A DNA stretch of 64,000 nt, from assembly GCA_021186555.1 (NCBI GenBank), contig JAJKFL010000006.1, positions 4,554,715 through 4,618,714 of the forward strand, given 5' to 3'. Source of the stretch: Reticulitermes speratus. Lineage: Eukaryota > Arthropoda > Insecta > Blattodea > Rhinotermitidae. Under the pieces are notes generated by a model. It was given only the letters and a program-made list of their open reading frames with translations. It was not told where the DNA came from and ran no database searches. This document shows, piece by piece, positions 13,701-22,700 of the stretch. Position numbers and translations under genes: made by a program. Every line of letters starts with the position of its first letter. Positions within the stretch are counted from its first letter, which is position 1.

Positions 13701-16700
13701 AAAACTTCCTGTGCCACTACCACCACTACTACCACTTCAACCACCACCACACCCACCCCTGCCTCTGCCTCAATTGAATAAGACAGTGACTCCAGTATCA
13801 ATTATTAATTATTATTATGTTTTTTATTAATTGTTATTAAAATTATTATTAATTATTATATCAACTATTATTATTGTGTATAATAATAATAATAACCATG
13901 GCTCAACAGCCCTATGTGGGCTCTGGCCTCCTCTTTCCGAGGTTACTGGGTCGTGCGCATTCGTGGCAGTTGGTGACTGGCCAACTGGCCGCGCTGCTGT
14001 TCTATCGATCCTGATGTGACCGCCAGAGCCATCTGGCAGGCAGTTAGGAGACTTGGGTGAGAAATTGGGTTTGAATTTTGCTTACGAAACATTTCTATTC
14101 ATGCCCGTAAGGTTCTTTTACATGCCGTAAATCTACGACATGGGATCGATGGCTTTACTTCCCCTCCTAAGGAAGTGGTGCTCCGGATTTTTATCACCCT
14201 TAAAAACCATCGACCTCGGTCGGGATCGAACCCGCGAACCTTGGGTCCAGTGGCGAGCACGCTAACCACTAGTCCACCGAGGTCAACATTATTGTGTATA
14301 AGGTATATAATAAAACATGGCTCCGAGTTACGTAAAAATCGACTTACGCATAGGGTTCCGGAACGATCCAGTTACGTAAGTCGGGGACTTTCTGTATAAA
14401 TAGTTCGTTGTGCACTAATTGAACACTTTAACGATTCAGTGTTCATACCTCATTAACTTGCGTGAGAATGATGGTCCATATTAATGTTCGAGACATATCG
14501 TACTGGTACTCTTTTTTTCTTTGCTAAAATGTGTATATTGGTAGTTAAGTTAGGTGTCATAATAGTCAGGTCTTTGGTATCATTATTAAAGCATTAGTGA
14601 TTTTAATGTCAAACTTTCTTGGGTTGAGAATGTTCTTACGATTTGGCTCTTCATGCGGGCAAAACTGACGAGCAAGCTGGCTCAATCTGTAGTGCTTTCG
14701 GCTTCTAACTCAGTGGTGCCTGGTTTGATTCTTCACTGGGACACCATATAACTTGAGTGAGGTTTTCCTCCGCTCTTCTGGTAGAATTCCGGGATAATAC
14801 CATGACCATTTTCTCCTCATTCCTTTCAGTTTAAACCAATGCAGTCAGCCTCTCATACTGTTCAATGTAACATAACCAATGCAGTGATAGAGCATTTTTC
14901 AGTAACATATGTTGCCTGTATCCAGATAAAAACATTAACATTATGAAAGCTGTGGAGCCAATGTACAGTGAATAATGTCCATAAACTAACGAGAAAAGAG
15001 GAAAAAGCTTCAAATTGTTTCATTATTATGCTTTCTGTCACACTGTTTATTTCTCCACAGACACTGAGCAGTAAATAGTAACAGTAAGTGATGTCTTGTG
15101 TATGCATTATGTAATAAGATACAGTCTTTTTTAATATTATTGTTTGTTATATGACTAAGTAGGAAGTTACAGAATAATGACACAATGGTGGGCCAGTTTT
15201 TCACGTGCAGAAAAGCCTTGTGAATAGAATTTGTTTTCTGACTGGTGAACTGAGTGAACAGTCATTGGCACCTGATCTGTCGTTTCAGCTGTGTTGAACC
15301 AGTACCTCAAGTATGTGGCTAGTCTTGGCTTTGAAACAAAACCATGCTACACATATTGCAGAAACCTGTTGAGACAGGGTATCGAAGATTCTGGTTATGT
15401 GGATGACGGAAAGCTGGTATTTGGAGCGAGTCCACTTACAAGGATTATTAAGAACAAAAAGGTAAAATACAGACTTTGCATGAAAAGGAAAAGAATTCCT
15501 TGAATTTTGTTTGACATTACAAGTGTATTCAGAGCTATAAGCTGAATGTTTTATGTTGCATGTGGACTGTTCTTGAGATATGTAGCATTGTAACGAGCGG
15601 TTCCTGTCTGTTTGGTGGTCTGTGAAGGTGATATCTTGCATCAAGTTAATGCACAATTCCTATTAGGTAGCCAACGGCATGGACTCACTTTAAAAGTTGA
15701 TAGTTGTTCAGTTACTCAACTTGTTCCCCACCATGTATAGAACCCAAAGGTCCATTACCATGTTCACAAGAGCCTACAATCTCTCCATATTGCAGACAGA
15801 CATATTCAGTCCTCTCTTTCACATCCCATTTCTTGAAGATCTTTTATAATAATATCTTCCATGTATACCTAAGTCTTCAGCGTGGTTTCTTAAGGATGTC
15901 TAACAAAAATTTGTGTAAATTATGCAGTGCTGCATATCGAGCACATCCATCTATAGAGCACTCTAATGACGGATTATGTTATTTCGTGATTTAGAAAATT
16001 GTTAATCTTATTGATTATAGAGGTTGTGTATAAAACGTTTTTGTCTCCTGTGCACAAAGTGAGGATTTTTTTTATTCCAAAGTCAATTGGCAATCTGTTA
16101 TGTCAGTCATGGGCTGAAAGTATTAGATTATGCTTGGATTTTATTGAGAAGTTACACTACTGAATGTCATCAACCAGTAATGAAAGTACAGATTTGAAGG
16201 TTTAATGTAAAAATCTAGTACAGATTATGCAGTTTGCATAAAAAATTATAGCTAAGATACATGGTTTTGGTCTATGCATTCATGAATATGCATTCAGGAA
16301 CATGTAATAGTAGTAATAATAATAATAATAATAATAATTTGCTTTGCAGATTCTTCACATTTTTGAGTCGGTAACTAAGTCACATGTTAATATACATTTT
16401 CATGCCGTAGTCATGCAGTACATATATTTATTACCAACAAATTGCACTAGTTAATAGATACAAGACTGTTACTCTGGCATGTTTCGGTTATTGAGAACAG
16501 CCATCCTCGGGGAAGTATCAATTCACACAAGAAGTGTAAGGTGTTAAAACATACCATTGTCATTGGCAAATAGTAAGCAGTACATATGAAGAAACTTAAT
16601 TATAATATCATTGTGTGATATTAATAAATACAAAGGTTAAAAATTATTATGCAGCATTTATATTAGTTTAGATTATGAATAGTTTTCATCCAAACATCTA

Positions 16701-19700
16701 AAAGTAGTAAGATATTGTTCATGTCTATTTAAGTGATAAATGTGAAAAATGGAGTTGAATTTAAATTTTAAAATGTTAAAAAGACCATAAAAATCTTAAT
16801 ATAAATCCTTATATGGAATATAAAGGAGGATGAAGATAGATACATACTCTGTATATCACCATGTTGTATCCTGGTTGAACACACTTGCACATTCAAATGT
16901 ATCCATTCAGATTGTTCGTGTCCATAACACATTTTGTCAACGTTTTGAAGTTCTCAGACTAACTGATTGCTTTGTTGCAGCGAGGAGATAAACGCAGAGC
17001 AACAGAGGAACCTGAAAATATAGGGGAATTGAAGCCTAAGAAAATAATTCGCAATACTCTGCGCCAACCCTGTGTGGCTCACAACTTCAATAGGTGCGTA
17101 AAGTGGTCAAACATGAAATGTATCTTGCATGGTGAAACACAAGGTAATGGGGTTGAATACTGGGTGTCATTTGACAGGAATTGGTGTTTTTACTGCTGAA
17201 GCATATAATTTAGTTTCATATGAGCTGCTCTTTAATTCTTGTATGATAACAGCTTTTATTGAATACCCTGTAACATATCCCATATCTTCCATAAAGTACA
17301 GTGAATGTACTTGAGAAATATTAATTTAGCTCTGTTTAATGATTTATTTTCTTGTATGTAATATTATAGCATGTGTTAACATTGTGCTATGTGATCCTGA
17401 AATATTGTTGGTCTCCCAGTCTGTATTTTATTTAAATTTTTTATTTGCTACAAAACTGTGAAGTTTTATTTTATTTCAATAGTTGACATCCTGATCGTTG
17501 CGTCAATTATGTTTATATTACAGTATGCACAGACACACTGCCCATATGCCATTTGGCTTATGATCTGTGGTCCTTGAGACAGTATTTCCTTTAGTAGGCA
17601 GACAGATGCAACAGAGTGGACATAGGGACAGAGCAAGGAAATAAAACCATGCGAATGTGTGTAGTTAGAGATTCATTTACAGTAATTATGATCAGTAATT
17701 GCTTGATATGATAAATAATTAATAGAGTTAGAACTTAATATAAATATTATAATTACAGAAACAAAAGACATTCATCATCCTACAGTATGTCACATTTGTC
17801 TGATACTATATCACATACAAAATGAAAAAATTATTTGTAAAAAAGGCGGGCATGCAGTGATGTGTGGCCTGAGCACACAAACATTAGGGACCATGTTAGC
17901 CAAGTACATATTACGTGAGATATTGCATAGAAGATTTTAACATAGGGAGATGTAGGCCTATAGGTTTTTAACCCTTTCTGCATGTTTGCTTATATATTGT
18001 GGACATTGCATATTTTTCTCCATGGTCAGATGGCTGTAAATGATTAGTATATATATTTTACTTGTATGTGATCACATGGTTACCAAATTCCACACCAGTC
18101 ATTTCAGTGCATGTAGCAAGCCTCTAGCTTGTATGTGCGCATTATATTTGTTGCACATTTTCCTCCTCCATCTTACAGTATTTGATCATCACGTGTTTTC
18201 CTTGTGTCTGTGGTCACATGTCGATCAGTATCACAGTGATGATTTCAGTGCGTTGACAAACCATGCTTTACCGTATGATGATTAATTTTGTAACTGTTTG
18301 TAAATAAATGTGTAACAGTAATGTAAACGCATTACTTGGCAGCAAAATGGCGGATGTGTCCTTGCTAATGAAAAGGTTTGTACGATGTTATGATGGGAAA
18401 TGGTTGTTTTATTGACATTTCATTGATGAAGTGAAATGATATATGTATCTAGTAATGAGCAACAGAAACAATGAGATGTACTGACATCAGTCTGTCATGA
18501 CATGTATGTGATATAAATGTAATTTGGAATGCAGTTCTAAGCTTATATACCGTATATTCTCGAATCTAATCCGCATCCGAATCTAATCCGCACCCAGTTT
18601 TTGGCGACTTCTTAAACGAAAAAAAGTTAGTTCGCGATTCTAATCCGCACCTTTCCTTCAACCACCCCTTGCCCACGGGGTGACTGATTGAATAATATTG
18701 GATGTTACCAATGCGTTAAAATCCGACGCTACGCCTGTGGCCGATGAGTCATACCGATAGAGGCGGGGCCTTTCTCAACAGACGTGCGCAATCTCGTCTG
18801 AAGCCAGCTGAGCCTTAGTTGTTGAAACGTGGGAGGTGCTTGTTCCAATTTGTCGTGTACCGTACTTATGGAAGAGAGACACCTGAAATCTAAACGACTC
18901 TCATATACGGCAAAGTTCAAACGTGAAGTTATTCGGTGCGCAGAGGAGAATGGAAACCGCAAAGCCGCTGCAATTTTTGGAGTTGATGAAAGCAACGTTC
19001 GACTATGGCGGAAACACAAGGCAGCGATCAGCGGGTGTGAGGCGTCACGAAGGAAATTCACTGGACCCAATTATTATATTATTATAATAATAAATAATAA
19101 AATAATAGATTATTGTATTGTATTGTTCTTACGGCACGTACAGCAGCTCAATCATTTTTCCAAAATCCAGCTCTAGACCGCGAATCTAATCCGCACGCGA
19201 ATCTAATCCGCATCTGATTTTTTAGCCCTCTAAAACTGTAAAAAGGGTGCGGATTAGATTCGAGAATATACGGTATGTGTGAACTCATAATCGCTCTTTG
19301 TGTCATTCGTTTGTACCCCTGAAGACTGTGAAGAGAGTGCTGGAGCATGCAGGGGTAACAGTGTGTGTTTGTCACTAAGTTTTATCTGATGATATGTAAA
19401 ATATTGACAGAAACACAAAGTTACATATTGTAAGTCACTTTGTTATGGCCCTTGTCCCAGCTTTTACTTGTGCTCCATATTGAATGAAAGACCTAAAGTT
19501 CATCCAAATGTAGAAGGAAGCATTGATTTAAATTTGTATCATATATTTATAAAGCTACATTTTCCTGTGAGTTTAAATGTCAGACCATTTTAACATGAAT
19601 CTCGAATGCTGTATTCTTGTTCTGTGCCCCATTTATCTCATAATATGCAATACGCTGTGTTGTATTTGTCTATTGCAGGATGACTCGTAACTCGCCAACT

Positions 19701-22700
19701 TCTCCAGTACTGCGATCACATCAACAGTTTAGTTGGGAAAAAATTATATCTGGCAATCCAGAAAGGCAGGTAAAGAGACCTCAAGCACTGAATCGTAAGC
19801 CATCTACTGGTATTCCATCCAAGCCTGAACCTGTGGTGTTCATACATCGGCAATCAAACCGTGTAAAGCAGAAATTCACAGTATCTTTACCAGAAGTGCC
19901 AGAACCAACGAAACCTCGGCAGCAAACAGCTGATTCATCCTCATTCAGTAACCCCACGCCAGCAATGTTGGAGGTAATATCAAGAATGAGACAGAAGGCA
20001 TCAACACCTGCAAACACAGGAGGCAAGAAAGTGAAGACTGAGAGGTGAGATGGTCCAAAGAAATAAAATATTCTGAGGCAATCAGCCATATTACAGTTGA
20101 GTTACGGGCCAGTATATAGGAAGCTTGCTTTGTGTCTATAATTCTGTCTTTTATGTCAACCATAATGTGGCTGATTGCCCAAGAAGATTTAAATGCATTT
20201 ATTTTTTCTGAAAGCTTCAAATATGTTGTTTTATCTCCTGTTTTGAAAGTGAATTAGCGAGCCATGTGGATTAATCGACTTCTATCAGTCACTTCCCCTG
20301 CATGGGTCAATTCCTCAGAGAGGGCTACCAGTACTGCAATTGTGTTCACTTTGCACAGTCAATCATGGCAAACATCACCTGCCATCTGGCAGTAAAAATG
20401 TGATGATGGTGTAGTATGGAATTGTTGGTAAGATTTCATACCTTTCCACATCTCAAGCTGTCTTTTCCCTAGATCACCCTTCTGTTGATGCATTCTTGGG
20501 TGATACTATGACATGACAGTTTCACTGGAGTACACACACATGAACATGAACATTTCTTGAAACACAGCTTGATAGAATAGACAGTGCTCCTATGTAGAGA
20601 TAACTTTTTATCAGTTAGAGTTGTGGCTGTTGTACCAACTGATGCATGGCTACCTCTTGACTGCTTCATAATAATAAACTGTTCCCGCAATTAGTGCCCC
20701 ATACATACCTGTAACTGCGAGAATGATTTGCCACACAGAGGCAGGATAATGACAGAATTTAAACTCATAGGCTTTTACTTAGGTGAGTGAAATGAGAACC
20801 ATTGAAATTTTTTGCTAGCTGCTTAGTGCAGATAGGTTCAATACAGCATTGTAATTTTTTAGCATAGCCCCATATCTACCATACGCAGCAGGGTCTTAAT
20901 GTTTTCCGCACTTTTAAGGTTATCATTTGAATCACCCTTTTGTGTGTGTGTGTGTGTGTGCGCACACATGCACATTTTTAGCTGAAGGTGGGAACAGATC
21001 CGGCTTCCAAAACATTGTCATCTGTTCGAATACAGGATGATAGACAAGGTTTAGAAACCTGGTAATCCTAAAGAATAGAATAGAATAGAATAGAATAAAA
21101 GGACAGGCACAGTAGTGACCTATGCACTTCAGCCATACTTGATCTTTTGTGCAGCCCTAATGTTCATGCATTTAGCAGCTGCACACTTTGAACAAAGCGC
21201 AGTATCCTGCTAACAGACATTTCCTCTAAATCACCCGGTTTCATAAAATGTCGACCCAGGTGCCTGAATCTTAATGCAGCCAAAGCCTGACAGTTACAAA
21301 GAACACGTGAGGCCGTTTCAGATGCCTTTTTGCATCTGTCACACTCAGGACTGTTTACCAGCCCCAGTTTATGTAGATGTCCTGTTAAGTGACGGTGTCC
21401 TGTTAACAGTCCCATCATTGTTCGTAGCCGGTTTCTGCTCAAATTGACTAATTCTCCAGCTCTTTTAGCAGAGGGTCTTTTAAGAAAACCCTTGGCTTGC
21501 TTTTGTCCGTGAATGGACTGCGAATACTCCTCATGTTTCTTATTCGTCCAGCCACAGATCACTTCCGTGGCAACCCTTGCGATATGCCTAGTGCAGGCTC
21601 AGGTCCTATAAGTGGACATGAGGAACCTTTGGTAATCCTAAATGTAATGTACCTTAGAACAATTTACAATTTACTTGTAATTATCATGTTTACTGGCTCT
21701 CATTGCTAAGTAGTCAGAGTGTATGCATTTACTAGATATGCATTGTGTCTTTCTACAGTCGTTGCAGTAGTCCTGTGGAGTCACCTTACTCATATCCAAT
21801 CACACCTGCTATGGAACAGGTGATTAGACGAAGAGAGGAACTGCGGCAGCAAGAGGCTTGCTGTAGTGGTTCAGAATCGGACAGTTTCTGTAATGACGTG
21901 GGCTCATCTTCTGATGAGGAGGACTTTGTGAGGGCTACAAGATCTAGGGTCAGGAACAGACAGCTGCATAAAGTACCTACAAAATTAAATCGAGCAAAAG
22001 CAAAAATCATACCTGGGGTGGTTAGGATGACCAGCATGAGCACAGGTGAGTGGTGGGTGTGCTTATGGTCACATTCCCTACAGAAATGCATCCATGTCTG
22101 TGTTTTTCTGTGACTTGTTCGTAGATAAAATGCCTGGCATATTCTCATATGCAGGGATTGAAATTTTTTTTTTTCAACACTTACTCAGCAGCACACAAAT
22201 TTTTCCCATCCCTTGCTGTAAGGTTTTGTAGAAAATGCCTGATGATGATGGTCGTTTTCAGTTGAAACGTGTAGCATTAAAAGAAATAATAAAGTGTTGT
22301 GTTAGACGGAATAGTGCGTATTTATGTGATTGACTGGACACGACAGGACGGAATGCCATTAAATTTATTTCACTGGGTTAATGTTTCCTGACATGTCAGA
22401 GGACTGCTGTCTTTTCATCTCCAAGGGTTCAGGTGCCCAAGGAGAGTTCTTCTTCTACCCCGCAGCTGTAAGAGATGAAAGCACTCTGTTTGTTCAAAAT
22501 GCCAGGAAACACTATCCCAGCAACACAGTGTCACATCCCAGAAGCATTGAATCCTCAACACAGCTGCTGTGGAAACCTCATATCTCACACATTTGTGCTG
22601 ATCGTTGCCATTGAAGTCTGCAGCATTTGTTAGCCTACCAAGTTATATTTATCAGTATGCTTCCAGCATTGCCTGGTTTGCTATATTTTTCTCCCATTAT

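Noticed and set aside
13634..13830. Extension of VRK exon 5 into a Pro-rich reading
   Set aside because: The frame continues through the GTGAGA donor into a Tigger-like MITE; exon 6 continues the kinase in phase.
14200..14290. Functional tRNA gene
   Set aside because: The A and B boxes belong to a SINE with a tail and target-site duplication, and no cloverleaf acceptor stem is evident. The same applies to the other tRNA-like heads.
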